NCBI RefSeq assembly: GCF_013185195.1 | Contig: NZ_JAAZWC010000007.1 | Coordinates: forward strand, 124,001 to 188,000 | DNA from: Saccharibacillus qingshengii | Lineage (GTDB): Bacteria; Bacillota; Bacilli; Paenibacillales; Paenibacillaceae | Direction of reading: 5' to 3' | DNA: 64,000 bases | Shown here: positions 8,514 to 16,959 of the stretch, one piece after another | How the letters are laid out: every line of letters begins with the position of its first letter | How positions within the stretch are numbered: the stretch's first letter is position 1 | Notes under the pieces: generated by a model | Told to the model about the DNA's origin: nothing | The model's input: the letters and a program-made list of their open reading frames with translations, nothing else | Databases searched by the model: none | Program-made: the position numbers and the translations under genes

Positions 8514-10001
8514 TTACGCCTCCTTCGCTTGAGTGACCGGCAGTTCGATAACGATTCGCAGCCCGCCGCCGTCCGCATGTTCCGCTTTGATCGTGCCGTG
8601 CATAAACGTAATCGCTTTTTCCGAGATCGCAAGGCCCAGCCCGCTGCCCCGGTTCGGACTGCTGCGGGAAGCGTCGCTGCGGTAGAAGACGTCGAACAGC
8701 TTCGGCAGCGCTTCGTCCGTCACGCCCGGCCCGTCGTCGGATACCGTGATCGCAAGCGTGCTGCCGGCCCGGTACATCTCGACGGACACGGTCACTTCGG
8801 GACGTTCTTTGTACTTTAGGCTGTTCTCCACGATGTTCGACAGCACGCGGCGGAACTGCACGGGATCGACATGAATAAGCAGTCCTTCCTCCATCGCACC
8901 GAGCGCCACCTTCAGACCCTGATGGGCATATTCGTCATCCGCCGCACGGAAGAAACTTTGCAGCTCTTCGCGCGGATCGAGGTCTTCGGGATAATTCGGA
9001 TAATCGCCCAGGTCCATTTTGGAAAAAAGGAACAGCCGCGACACCATGTGATCGATATCGCCCGCTTTGGTCTTGATCATGCCCGTGTAGCGGCGCCGCG
9101 CTTCTTCCGTTGCCGCGACCCCGTCGAGCAGCCCTTCGGCGTACGCCTTGATCGAAGTGAGCGGCGAGCGCAGATCGTGCGAGATGCCGGCGAGCAGTTC
9201 TTTGCGGTTCATCTCCTGCTTCTGCACGGCCCAGACCGACTCTTTGAGCCGGCCGGCCATCTCGTTGAATGCTTCGCACACCGGCCGGAATTCGTCTTTG
9301 CGTGTGTAGTTGATCCGATAGTCCAGATTGCCGTCGCGGATCTCGTTGACCCCGCCGGCCAGAATCTCGAGCGGCTGACGGATCTTCTGGAACACGAACC
9401 GGGTCAGGAAGCGGCTGGTCAAGACGACAACGGCGATCATGCCCAGCAGAATCGCTATAGGGAACCAGATACCGCCGCTTCCGCCGGGATGACCGGGTGG
9501 AGTCGGCTCTGCCGCTTTGCGTGTGCTGTACAGCTCGATCCGGTAGCTTCCCTCGGCGCCGTCCGCCTCCGATACATACAGCTCGCGTCCTTCCGTGCCG
9601 ACCAGCCCGGTCCCGCCAAGCGTATCCAGCGCTTTCGTCAACTGCGGATCGGCAAAAGGCTCGCCCCCCAGCGAATACGTCAGCGTGCCGGTTCCGAGCT
9701 CCGCGGATGCGCCGGATGTCTCGTAAATGCGCAGCGCCATATGGTTGTTCGTCAGCATGCGATCGACCCGGCTGACCATGAAGTCCAGCTTCTGGACGTT
9801 GGTGTCGGGATTCTCCAGCAGCTCGCGGGAAGCTTCCATGACGGAGTCCCGCGCCCCGTAATAGTCTTCGCTGTTGTCGAACTGAAAATCGAACTCCTGC
9901 CACAGCAGCAGGACAAGCAGTGCCGACAGCATGAGCGCCAGTACGATCGGAATCACGATCATGAGAATATTGGATATAAAAAGCCTGCGTTTAATCGTCA
10001 T
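8514..10001 (-). CDS. Membrane sensor histidine kinase
   Basis: The 495-residue protein has two transmembrane helices (about residues 10-35 and 165-190) around an extracytoplasmic sensor segment. A HAMP region, a dimerisation domain with phospho-acceptor His275 in ISHDLRSPL, and an ATPase domain with N, G1 and G2 boxes (NIVENSLKY, DDGPGV, GSGLGLAI) follow. The ATG at 10001 is chosen because the first helix begins right after it; the frame stays open far upstream but without hydrophobic or kinase-like content. It is the first gene of the kinase-regulator pair and probably senses an envelope signal or drug that the downstream ABC unit handles. Confidence 0.92.
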   Translation of the reverse strand: MTIKRRLFISNILMIVIPIVLALMLSALLVLLLWQEFDFQFDNSEDYYGARDSVMEASRELLENPDTNVQKLDFMVSRVDRMLTNNHMALRIYETSGASAELGTGTLTYSLGGEPFADPQLTKALDTLGGTGLVGTEGRELYVSEADGAEGSYRIELYSTRKAAEPTPPGHPGGSGGIWFPIAILLGMIAVVVLTSRFLTRFVFQKIRQPLEILAGGVNEIRDGNLDYRINYTRKDEFRPVCEAFNEMAGRLKESVWAVQKQEMNRKELLAGISHDLRSPLTSIKAYAEGLLDGVAATEEARRRYTGMIKTKAGDIDHMVSRLFLFSKMDLGDYPNYPEDLDPREELQSFFRAADDEYAHQGLKVALGAMEEGLLIHVDPVQFRRVLSNIVENSLKYKERPEVTVSVEMYRAGSTLAITVSDDGPGVTDEALPKLFDVFYRSDASRSSPNRGSGLGLAISEKAITFMHGTIKAEHADGGGLRIVIELPVTQAKEA

Positions 10002-10065
10002 GGCTGGATCTCCCGTCCGGTTGGATATGGCTTGGTTGATGTTTCTTCCTATGATAGCACGGCGC

Positions 10066-10105
10066 GTTAACCCTCGGTTAAACGGAAGATTAACAAAGGT
10101 TAAAC
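10066..10105 (-). promoter_or_regulatory. Repeated TTAA boxes upstream of kinase-regulator operon
   Basis: TTAA cores lie at 10067, 10078, 10090 and 10100, spaced 11, 12 and 10 bases, inside GTTAAC/GTTAAAC-like hexamers. The layout fits OmpR-family binding, suggesting autoregulation. The same core appears before the ABC unit at 7670 and 7681. Confidence 0.5.
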
Positions 10106-10222
10106 CGGAAAGGGCCTGCGGAAAAAGCCTGACCACCGGTTCGGCGAATGCATGAGAGCAAACGGCAGAACCGGTAGGAAAAGGACCGCCACTCCTCAAG
10201 CGTGCGGCGTAGCCGTCTCCTG

Positions 10223-10302
10223 TGCTATACTTCTCGCAGCGATATACGATCGAGCGACGAAGAACGTCCTCCCGGCCCAAACGGCGGAGAGGACGTTTTT
10301 TT
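10223..10302 (+). promoter_or_regulatory. Promoter followed at once by a terminator: leader or small RNA
   Basis: An extended -10 box (TGC then TATACT at 10226-10231) without a good -35 is followed by about 30 bases and then a strong intrinsic terminator (AACGTCCTC at 10263 with GAGGACGTT at 10289, then seven T). The gene at 10335 starts 32 bases later. The arrangement allows either a short RNA or an attenuated leader for that gene. The rest of the 10002-10334 space holds regulator boxes and an 8-pair inverted repeat (10134/10167). Confidence 0.5.
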
Positions 10303-10334
10303 CGTCGAATGCTATTTTTGGAGGAGGAATTTAA

Positions 10335-11078
10335 TTGTCGCAGCGTAAAAAGACTACAACTCCCGAACAACCGTCCGTTCTCCGTCCGGCAAATGCGCCC
10401 GCTTCGCTTGAATTCGAACACGCCCACTCGATTTTTGTGCGACGGCATCTGGATGCGCGCTCGGGCGAACGCCGCGGCCGGCTGGAACGGGGACACCAAT
10501 ATGCGGAGAAACTGTTCCTCGAACAGGTCTGGTGGCCGCTGATCGGCAGCTTCGACGGTCTGCATCCGGAGTACGAGATTCACGACTGGAACCGCCGCTC
10601 GCAGTTTCTCGACTTCGCTTTTCTGCCGGAAGGCGGCGGGCGGATCGGCATTGAGTGCGACGGTTTCCAGAGCCATATCAAAGACATGGACCGCGAGAAG
10701 TTCAGCTATGCGCTGAACCGCGATACGTTCCTCACCGGAATGGGCTGGAAAATGCTGCACTTCGCTTTCGACGATATCCAGCGCCGCCCCGACGTCTGCC
10801 GGATGCTGCTGCAGTTGAGTGTGGGGCCTTTGCTGTTTGACAGCCGCCGAATCAAGCAAACCCTCACGCCGGAGGAGAAAGAAGTGCTGCGCTTGGCCTG
10901 GCGTCTGGGGCGTGCGATTCGCCCCAAAGACCTCAAGGACCTATACGGCTTCGGCCATCGAAAAGCAAATGTGCTCCTGAAGAGTCTGGTCGACCGGCAG
11001 CTGCTGCGTTCCGTTTCCGAAGGAACGTATGCATGCCGGTACGAAACAGTCGGCCGTTTTCCGGAGCAGCTGCTTTGA
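10335..11078 (+). CDS. Nuclease-fold-like protein with C-terminal winged helix
   Basis: The 247-residue protein starts with TTG five bases after GAGGAGGAA. Its middle part resembles the PD-(D/E)XK/DUF559 or Vsr-like nuclease fold: an Asp in FLDFAF (about residue 95), then IECDG (about 108), then an Arg-containing helix and a strand with GWKMLHFAFDDI (about 137-148). The C-terminus (about 175-235) looks like a winged helix, with a helix LYGFGHRKANVLLKSLVDR followed by a wing. I do not recognise a named family. A DNA-binding and possibly DNA-cleaving role is suggested, but no methylase or recombination partner is adjacent. It sits behind a possible attenuator. Confidence 0.6.
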   Translation: MSQRKKTTTPEQPSVLRPANAPASLEFEHAHSIFVRRHLDARSGERRGRLERGHQYAEKLFLEQVWWPLIGSFDGLHPEYEIHDWNRRSQFLDFAFLPEGGGRIGIECDGFQSHIKDMDREKFSYALNRDTFLTGMGWKMLHFAFDDIQRRPDVCRMLLQLSVGPLLFDSRRIKQTLTPEEKEVLRLAWRLGRAIRPKDLKDLYGFGHRKANVLLKSLVDRQLLRSVSEGTYACRYETVGRFPEQLL

Positions 11079-11144
11079 GCGTTTGCCTGTGAGTTGACTG
11101 GTTGGCATCCCGAGAACACTCCCTTACGAGACAAAAGCTTGAGT

Positions 11145-11334
11145 AAAGTGTTCAAAATGATCACTTTTCGCCCTCTTTTTTCAATTTGCGATAAGAATGT
11201 GATCAAAATGACCACTTTTTAATGCTAATTATCAGAAAACAGCCGTAATAAGCAAAAAATGTTGTTGTCATGATCACATTTTTCTCCCAACTGCTTTTTT
11301 ACGGAGAAAATGTGTTCAAAACAACAACATTTTT
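11145..11334. repeat. Array 1: four imperfect palindromes at fixed spacing
   Basis: Units lie at 11145-11168, 11196-11220, 11254-11283 and 11307-11334. Each is 24-30 bases with a left arm like AAAATGTGNTC and a right arm like GATCACATTTT, and a non-conserved A/T centre. Centre spacings are about 52, 60 and 52. The spacers 1-2 and 3-4 each carry a run of six T. It fills most of the 11079-11427 space between convergent genes. No coding signal is seen there. Confidence 0.75.
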
Positions 11335-11427
11335 ATTCGGAACGTGCGGTATCCTCTGTTGAAAAGCTATCCCGGCCTTAGCCGAACCGCCAACCCAAAA
11401 GACTGGAGGCTAGGCAAGGCCCGGGAA

Positions 11428-12903
11428 TCAGGCTTCCCTAGGCTCCGTCCGCTCGCCTTCGCCGCGCGGATGCCTGCGTCCCAGCAGGCGCCAACCGGTC
11501 AGCAGGGCCCCGACGACGCAGATGCAGGCCGAGACGGTAAACACCACATGCATGCCGTCCAGGAAAATATCCGGGCGGTCCGGAATCAGCCCGGTGACGC
11601 GGTAACCCGCCCGGCCGCTCATGACGCCGAACAGCGTGGTGGTCGCGACGGCGATCCCCGTTACCATGCCCAGGTTGCGGATCAGCGAGTTGACGCTGCC
11701 AGCGATGCCAAGCTGCGGACGCGGTACGGTGGACATGACGAGCGAGTTGTTCGGCGACTGGAACAGTCCTCCGCCCAGGCCGAGCAGCGCGATGCAGCCG
11801 CCGACCACGGCAAGCGAACTGCCTTCATGCAGCGAAGCCAGGCCCGCCTGCGCGCCGACCATGAGCAGGAGACCGATAAAGGTCAGCCATTCCGAACCGA
11901 AACGGTCCGACATCGCTCCGCTCAGCGGAGCGACCACGACCATGACGAGTGGATAGATCATCATCGTCCAGCCCGCGCTGCTCGGCGACAAGCCGAGGAT
12001 CGACTGCAGGTAGAACGGCGCGATAATGTTGTAGCAGAACATACTGACGAAGACGAGGAAGCCGCACAAAATACTGAGCGAGAAGTTCGGATTGCGGAAC
12101 AGTCCCAGATTCAGCATCGGCTCATCGATCCGAGATTCCCTCCACAGGAACAGCGCGAACGCCGCCGAAGCGACAGCAAAAAGTCCGAGGATCCTCCAAT
12201 CTCCATAGCCGATCTCCTGCCCGAGCAGAATCGCGGCGACCAGCGATACGACAAAACCCGCGAACAGCAGACTGCCCCCGCCGTCGACCGAACGTTTGAC
12301 CGTGCGAAGGTCCGAAGGCAGCAGCTTGGCGCCGAGCAGGATCGCGATAAGCCCAAGCGGCACATTGATCCAGAAGATCGACTCCCAGCCGAGCGACGAT
12401 ACCATTAGTCCGCCGATCCCGGGACCGGCGATGCTGCCAAGCGAAACGAATGTTCCGACCAAGCCAAGCGCTTTGCCGCGTTCGTTCGAAGGGAAAATAT
12501 CGGTGACGATGCCCTGGCTGTTGGCCATGGTCATCGAAGCGCCGATTGCCTGAACGATACGCGCGGCGATCAGCGTGGCGAGCGAGCCGCTCAGTCCGCA
12601 CAGCAGCGAACCGACCACGAACACGATCGTACCGATGCGGAAAATACGGATTTTGCCAAAAATATCGCCCAGGCGCCCGAACAGCAGGATGAACGAACAG
12701 ATCGCCATCAGGTAGATGCTGGATACCCACTGCGCGTGTCCAAGCTGAAGACCCAGGCTGCTCGAGATCGAAGGCAGCGCCACGTTGACGATACTGCCGT
12801 CGAGCGTCGCCATAAAGGTGAACAAATTGAGTATGATCAGGATCCGCCAGCGGCGCTGCTGCACCTGCGGATCATCCTGATACGAAGAAAAAGCCGGCTT
12901 CAT
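11428..12903 (-). CDS. DHA2-family MFS multidrug transporter
   Basis: The 491-residue protein has fourteen predicted membrane segments. It opens with the family-typical FMATLDGSIVNVALPSI (about residues 30-47) and has the loop motif LGDIFGKIRIF (about 95-105) and an antiporter-like motif near 165-180 (LGSIAGPGIGGLMVSSLGW). This is the EmrB/QacA drug:proton antiporter group. The start is the ATG after GGGGTGGAGG. It is the last of three same-strand genes (FabV, small membrane protein, MFS), but 269 bases of unassigned DNA precede it, so cotranscription is uncertain. Substrate not predictable. Confidence 0.88.
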   Translation of the reverse strand: MKPAFSSYQDDPQVQQRRWRILIILNLFTFMATLDGSIVNVALPSISSSLGLQLGHAQWVSSIYLMAICSFILLFGRLGDIFGKIRIFRIGTIVFVVGSLLCGLSGSLATLIAARIVQAIGASMTMANSQGIVTDIFPSNERGKALGLVGTFVSLGSIAGPGIGGLMVSSLGWESIFWINVPLGLIAILLGAKLLPSDLRTVKRSVDGGGSLLFAGFVVSLVAAILLGQEIGYGDWRILGLFAVASAAFALFLWRESRIDEPMLNLGLFRNPNFSLSILCGFLVFVSMFCYNIIAPFYLQSILGLSPSSAGWTMMIYPLVMVVVAPLSGAMSDRFGSEWLTFIGLLLMVGAQAGLASLHEGSSLAVVGGCIALLGLGGGLFQSPNNSLVMSTVPRPQLGIAGSVNSLIRNLGMVTGIAVATTTLFGVMSGRAGYRVTGLIPDRPDIFLDGMHVVFTVSACICVVGALLTGWRLLGRRHPRGEGERTEPREA

Positions 12904-13172
12904 GCCTCCACCCCTTTTTACGCTGCATATTCAGCTTTTTAACCGGCTGCGCGCGTATCCAACCGCTTGAAGCCGCAGCGGATATTCCGCGCCACCGATG
13001 TCTCGGCCGAATTCGCGTATTCAAAAAGGCCTGAAGCGTCCGCTCTCGCGAATCGTTCCGGCCTTCCGCTATCCTCGCATACCGCCGATTGGCCTCAAAC
13101 CGTTCGAAGCAGCCGGCGTTTCCAACAAATCTCCTATGCCGTTCCCGTACAGCACGAGGCCGGGCGCGCTGG
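12904..13172. other. 269-base space without a recognised gene
   Basis: Open frames exist on both strands, but they are Arg/Ser-rich, share no recognised motif and lack good ribosome binding sites. Apart from the MFS ribosome binding site at its left edge I see nothing here. Confidence 0.4.
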
Positions 13173-13574
13173 TTATCTGCGCGGTCCGAGCGGGATGCCT
13201 GCACGAATCGCGACAGCACGCATTCCGGCGATCGCGGCGGCGATCACAACCGCAATCCAGATGTAGAGGAACACCGGCCCGATCCCCTGCGATTCCAGAA
13301 CCCGTCCGCCGAACCCGATCAGCACGAACGAGAAGGCGACGGCCGCCGCAAAAGCCAGCAGCATCGCCGTTTTCTGGCCGGGTGTGGAACGCCGCAGCAT
13401 ATTCGTGATCGAATGCCGATGGCGAAGAGCCAGCAGCAGCACATAAACTAGCAGCAGCGGCGTGGTATAGGCATTGCCGAGAATAAACAAACTTACGGCC
13501 ATCAAGGCCAGTAACATCCAGGTGATCGTCTGAAAATAACGGTCAAATACACGCAAAGAAAACCCCCCTTTCAT
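13173..13574 (-). CDS. Small membrane protein
   Basis: The 133-residue protein has four hydrophobic helices (about 14-33, 36-52, 68-88 and 103-120), with basic residues at the start and end. I do not recognise the family. A good AAAGGGGGG ribosome binding site precedes the ATG. It lies 67 bases after FabV on the same strand, which suggests cotranscription, but nothing in the sequence links the functions. Confidence 0.6.
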   Translation of the reverse strand: MKGGFSLRVFDRYFQTITWMLLALMAVSLFILGNAYTTPLLLVYVLLLALRHRHSITNMLRRSTPGQKTAMLLAFAAAVAFSFVLIGFGGRVLESQGIGPVFLYIWIAVVIAAAIAGMRAVAIRAGIPLGPRR

Positions 13575-13641
13575 CGATAAGACGATCCGATTCCGGTTCC
13601 TTCACTTGTACCCGGACGTTGGCATGAGGCTGCGGCGGAAG

Positions 13642-14850
13642 CTATTCGCGAACCGGACGCAGACGGCTCTCCGGCATTCCGGCCTGCGGATCGCAATCCG
13701 CTTCGTAGTCCACGCCGTCGGTTTCGAAACCGAACAGCTGGAAGAACTCTTGACGGTATCCGGCCAGATCGCTCAGTTCGTCGATGTTGTCCGACGAGAT
13801 TCGCTCCCAGATCTCCGCCACTTCCCGCTGTACGTCTTCCCGCATTTCCCAATCGTCGATCCGGATCCGGCCCTGCTCGTCGACCGGCACTTCGCCGCCG
13901 CCGTAGAGCCGATCCGCGAACAACCGATAGGTCTGCTCGATACAGCCTTCATGCAGTCCTTTTTCCTTCATAATCTTGTACAGGACAGACACGTACAAAG
14001 GCACGACCGGAATCGCCGAACTCGACTGCGTCACCAGCGCTTTGCTGACGGATACGAACGAACGGCCGCCGCCGGATGCCAACTGCCCGCCGATCCGCAG
14101 CGCGGTATCTTCCAGATGGTCTTTGGCCCGTCCGATCGAACCTTCCCGGTAGATCGGCTGCGTCAGATCGGGGCCGATATACGAATAGGCGATCGTCGTC
14201 GCGCCTTCGGCCAATACGCCGCCAGCCTGCAGGGCGTCGATCCACAGCTGCCAGTCTTCGCCGCCCATGACTTCCACGGTCGCCGCCACTTCTTCTTCCG
14301 TTGCCGGATCAAGCGTTACTTCGCTCACTTCGCCGGTATGGAAATTGACCGTCTTGTTCGTATACGAATCGCCAATCGGCTTAAGCACGGAATTAACCGC
14401 TTCGCCCGTCTTCGGATTGACCCGGCGCGCGGAAGCGACGCTGTAGACGACCAGATCGACCTGGCCGAGTTCTTCGCGAATCACTTCGACCGTCTTGGCT
14501 TTGGTCTCGTCCGAGAAAGCGTCGCCCGTAACGCTGAACGAACGAAGCCCCGCTTCGGCGGCTTTGCGCTCGAACGCAGCCGAATTGTACCAGCCCGCGG
14601 ATGCGGTGCGGGTCTCGCTGCTCTTGCTTGGGCGGTATACACCGACCGTCGCCGCTCCGGCTCCGAAAGCGGCCGCAATACGGGCCGACAGGCCGTAGCC
14701 GGTCGAGGCGCCGATGACCAGCACTTTCTTCGGTCCTTCCAGGCGCGGTTTGGCCGCGATATAGTCGATCTGCTGCTGAACCTGCGCGGCGCAGCCGTCC
14801 GGATGGGCGGTGGTGCAGATAAATCCGCGCGTTCTCGGTTTGATGATCAT
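13642..14850 (-). CDS. fabV: Trans-2-enoyl-ACP/CoA reductase FabV
   Basis: The 402-residue length and sequence match the FabV/TER family. Near the N-terminus is the cofactor-binding KVLVIGASTGYG (about 43-54). The active-site pattern Tyr-X8-Lys appears as YREGSIGRAK (about 235-244), with a second conserved Tyr nearby in AYSYIG. FabV performs the last, NADH-dependent reduction step of fatty-acid elongation and is known to be insensitive to triclosan. In Bacillota FabI, FabL or FabK is more usual, so this may be an additional isozyme. The ATG follows GAGGGA. Confidence 0.93.
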   Translation of the reverse strand: MIIKPRTRGFICTTAHPDGCAAQVQQQIDYIAAKPRLEGPKKVLVIGASTGYGLSARIAAAFGAGAATVGVYRPSKSSETRTASAGWYNSAAFERKAAEAGLRSFSVTGDAFSDETKAKTVEVIREELGQVDLVVYSVASARRVNPKTGEAVNSVLKPIGDSYTNKTVNFHTGEVSEVTLDPATEEEVAATVEVMGGEDWQLWIDALQAGGVLAEGATTIAYSYIGPDLTQPIYREGSIGRAKDHLEDTALRIGGQLASGGGRSFVSVSKALVTQSSSAIPVVPLYVSVLYKIMKEKGLHEGCIEQTYRLFADRLYGGGEVPVDEQGRIRIDDWEMREDVQREVAEIWERISSDNIDELSDLAGYRQEFFQLFGFETDGVDYEADCDPQAGMPESRLRPVRE

Positions 14851-14997
14851 GGTTGTTGTCCCTCGCTTTTTCAGTTCTTGGAGACGGTTCGTTAGTCCTG
14901 CTTGAACCGTCTATCTCTGTTAGTGTAACAATTTTTTCGCATTTAGGCACTTTTCGTGTTCGTTATGCCCTTGCGTCGATTGGAATCAAACAGCAAA
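14851..14997. other. FabV upstream region
   Basis: This short stretch should hold the FabV promoter (minus strand); no clear hexamers stand out. To its right begins the terminator-flanked element. Confidence 0.3.
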
Positions 14998-15025
14998 AAG
15001 CGAAGCTTCATAGAGAAGCTTCGCT

Positions 15026-15228
15026 CCAGGTTGTCGAGAAAGTCCTATTCGTAGGAGAAGCGGGTCGGCTGCGGGAGAAATTCGTTCCGGTCGCGTGTTG
15101 AAATCGAGAAAAAGATTAAATTTCAGCAGAATTTTCTCGATTTCAAAGGCGAACACTATCGTTCCTTCACTGAATTTCTCCCTCCGCCTCCTCACTTTGT
15201 TTGGAATACGACTTTCTCGACACGTTGA
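15026..15228. mobile_element. Fold-back element, copy 1, between duplicated terminator hairpins
   Basis: A ~202-base non-coding element lies between two exact 27-28 base copies of a hairpin (14999-15025 and 15229-15255; stem AGCGAAGCTT/AAGCTTCGCT). Its ends carry perfect 12-base inverted repeats TGTCGAGAAAGT (15032) and ACTTTCTCGACA (15211). Nested inside are an 11-pair stem (15073-15083 with 15172-15182) and a 13-pair stem (15100-15112 with 15132-15144). The duplicated hairpin, with its A run on the left, is the natural terminator of the chemoreceptor gene on the minus strand. The element therefore looks like an insertion that duplicated the whole hairpin as its target site. No transposase gene is inside. 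Confidence 0.8.
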
Positions 15229-15332
15229 AGCGAAGCTTCATAGAGAAGCTTCGCTTAAATAGTGGGCCGTCCGCGCGGCCGTTATCCATCCCGTTCAGCG
15301 TGCCCCCACGGCTGCCGCCAAAACGTTCGGGA

Positions 15333-16745
15333 TCAGGCCGTCCGCGGAGTTTGCGGTTGGCGCGGCGTTTTCGGTTCGAACGTACCCGGCAGCGAACCGC
15401 CTGCCGGCTGACGAACGGGCAGAACCGAAGCGGCGGCTTCTACCGATTCGTTCACGAACCGGAATTGGCCCGAGAGTTCTTCCAGACGCTGCGAACTCTC
15501 GCCCGTCCGGCGGGCCTGAACGGCCACTTCGTCGGAAGCTTCAAGCACATCCGAAGCCTGCGCGAAGATCATCTGCGTTCCTTCGGCCGCCTGGCTGTTC
15601 GCTGCCGCAATCTCGCTGACCGCTTTGGTCAAATTTTGCACGGAAGCACTGAGCTGTTCGCTTGTGGCGCTGAATTCGGCGACCATGTTCTCGATGTACA
15701 GCGCATCCTGGAGATAAGAGTCGGCATTGGCCTGCATCATCTGGTAATCGGCCGCAATTTCCGTCGTCATCAGGTTCAACAGGCGGCCCGAGTGGCGCTG
15801 CAGATTATCGACGGAACCCATTACTTTCTCGGTTACCCCATGAATTTGTTCGACCGACTTCTTCGAAGCATCGGCCAGCTTGCGGATCTCGTCGGCCACG
15901 ACCGCAAAGCCTTTGCCCGCTTCTCCGGCCCGGGCCGCTTCGATCGAAGCGTTCAGCGCCAGCAGATTGGTCTGCTGCGCAATCTGGAGGATGGAATCGG
16001 CCAACGTGCGAATCATGTTGACGGAATGCGATTCGGCGAGCGCCGTATCCAGTTCCTGCTTGACTTCCGCATAGATTTTGCTCGTATTTTCTACGGCCTG
16101 GGTCAGATTCTCCTGAATTTCCATGGCGCGCGCACTGACCTGACCGGCTTCTTCCGCGCCTTCTTCGGCACGTTTGGCAATCGATCCGACGGCCCGGCCG
16201 AACTCCTGGGTCGAAGCGTCGATCTCTTCAGCCGACGCGGCCGTCTGCTGCATCCCCGCCGACATCGTCTCCGTAGTAGCCGTCACCTGGCGCAGACCGT
16301 TTTCCATCCCGATAAACTTGCTCTCCGCGATTTGGGTCGCTGCCTGGAGCTCATCCGCTTCCTGCGATACCGCCGAGAGCATCCGGACAGACGAAGCTTG
16401 CATCCGATCGACCGCACGGGTCAGGATACCGGTTTCGTCGCTGCGTTTCAGATGTTTGTCGTCCATGCGTTCGGTAAAATCGCCATCCGCCATCCGATTC
16501 AGCTGCGACGCCGCCGCTTGAATTGGACGCACAATCCCTTTTAAAATGAAGAACAGCAGAATGAACGAGACGGCAAAGCCGACAATCGAGATCACAAACG
16601 GTCCGGCATGCCTGACATTCGCCCGTTGGACGAAATCGCTCATAAGCACAACGTTCAACAACGCAGGTAGAAGCATACCCAGTACGGCTGCGGCCAATAC
16701 ACGCGTAAACAGACTTCCGGACAGCTTTTTCAGACCATTCTTCAT
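15333..16745 (-). CDS. Methyl-accepting chemotaxis protein without a large sensor domain
   Basis: The 470-residue protein has two closely spaced transmembrane helices (about 13-35 and 47-70), a HAMP domain (about 70-125) and a long signalling coiled coil. The kinase-control tip is intact (about 265-310: [19 protein letters not shown]). The external loop is only about ten residues, so it probably senses through the membrane, an internal state or a partner. The tail is Pro-rich ([13 protein letters not shown]) without a CheR-tethering pentapeptide. Upstream, minus-strand GCCGAAAG is a weak sigma-D-like -10 with no good -35. Its terminator has been split by the fold-back element at 15026-15228. 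Confidence 0.9.
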   Translation of the reverse strand: MKNGLKKLSGSLFTRVLAAAVLGMLLPALLNVVLMSDFVQRANVRHAGPFVISIVGFAVSFILLFFILKGIVRPIQAAASQLNRMADGDFTERMDDKHLKRSDETGILTRAVDRMQASSVRMLSAVSQEADELQAATQIAESKFIGMENGLRQVTATTETMSAGMQQTAASAEEIDASTQEFGRAVGSIAKRAEEGAEEAGQVSARAMEIQENLTQAVENTSKIYAEVKQELDTALAESHSVNMIRTLADSILQIAQQTNLLALNASIEAARAGEAGKGFAVVADEIRKLADASKKSVEQIHGVTEKVMGSVDNLQRHSGRLLNLMTTEIAADYQMMQANADSYLQDALYIENMVAEFSATSEQLSASVQNLTKAVSEIAAANSQAAEGTQMIFAQASDVLEASDEVAVQARRTGESSQRLEELSGQFRFVNESVEAAASVLPVRQPAGGSLPGTFEPKTPRQPQTPRTA

Positions 16746-16959
16746 CGTTTTGCACCTCTTTTGTGAGTTTGGGAGTAAAAAGGACTTTCGGCCTAGTCTT
16801 GCTGAAATAAAGGTCTTTAGGTCTGGTTCTTACTATCTAACAGTTATTATATACAAGTTAGCGAACATTGAAACCCCTTGGACCAAATTTTTTGAAATTT
16901 TATTTAATGCAATTGAATGGCCAGATTCCTCTATCTTTATAAAAAGAAAGGACAACACA

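Noticed and set aside
11145-11334. Palindrome array as a CRISPR
   Set aside because: Units differ from one another far more than CRISPR repeats do, are imperfect palindromes of unequal length, and no cas gene is present.
12872-13219. Minus-strand open frame in the space before the DHA2 transporter
   Set aside because: Arg-rich, no ribosome binding site, and it overlaps two better supported genes.
15026-15228. Fold-back element as a riboswitch
   Set aside because: It lies downstream of gene ends, is flanked by duplicated terminators and recurs at an unrelated terminator, which fits a mobile element better.
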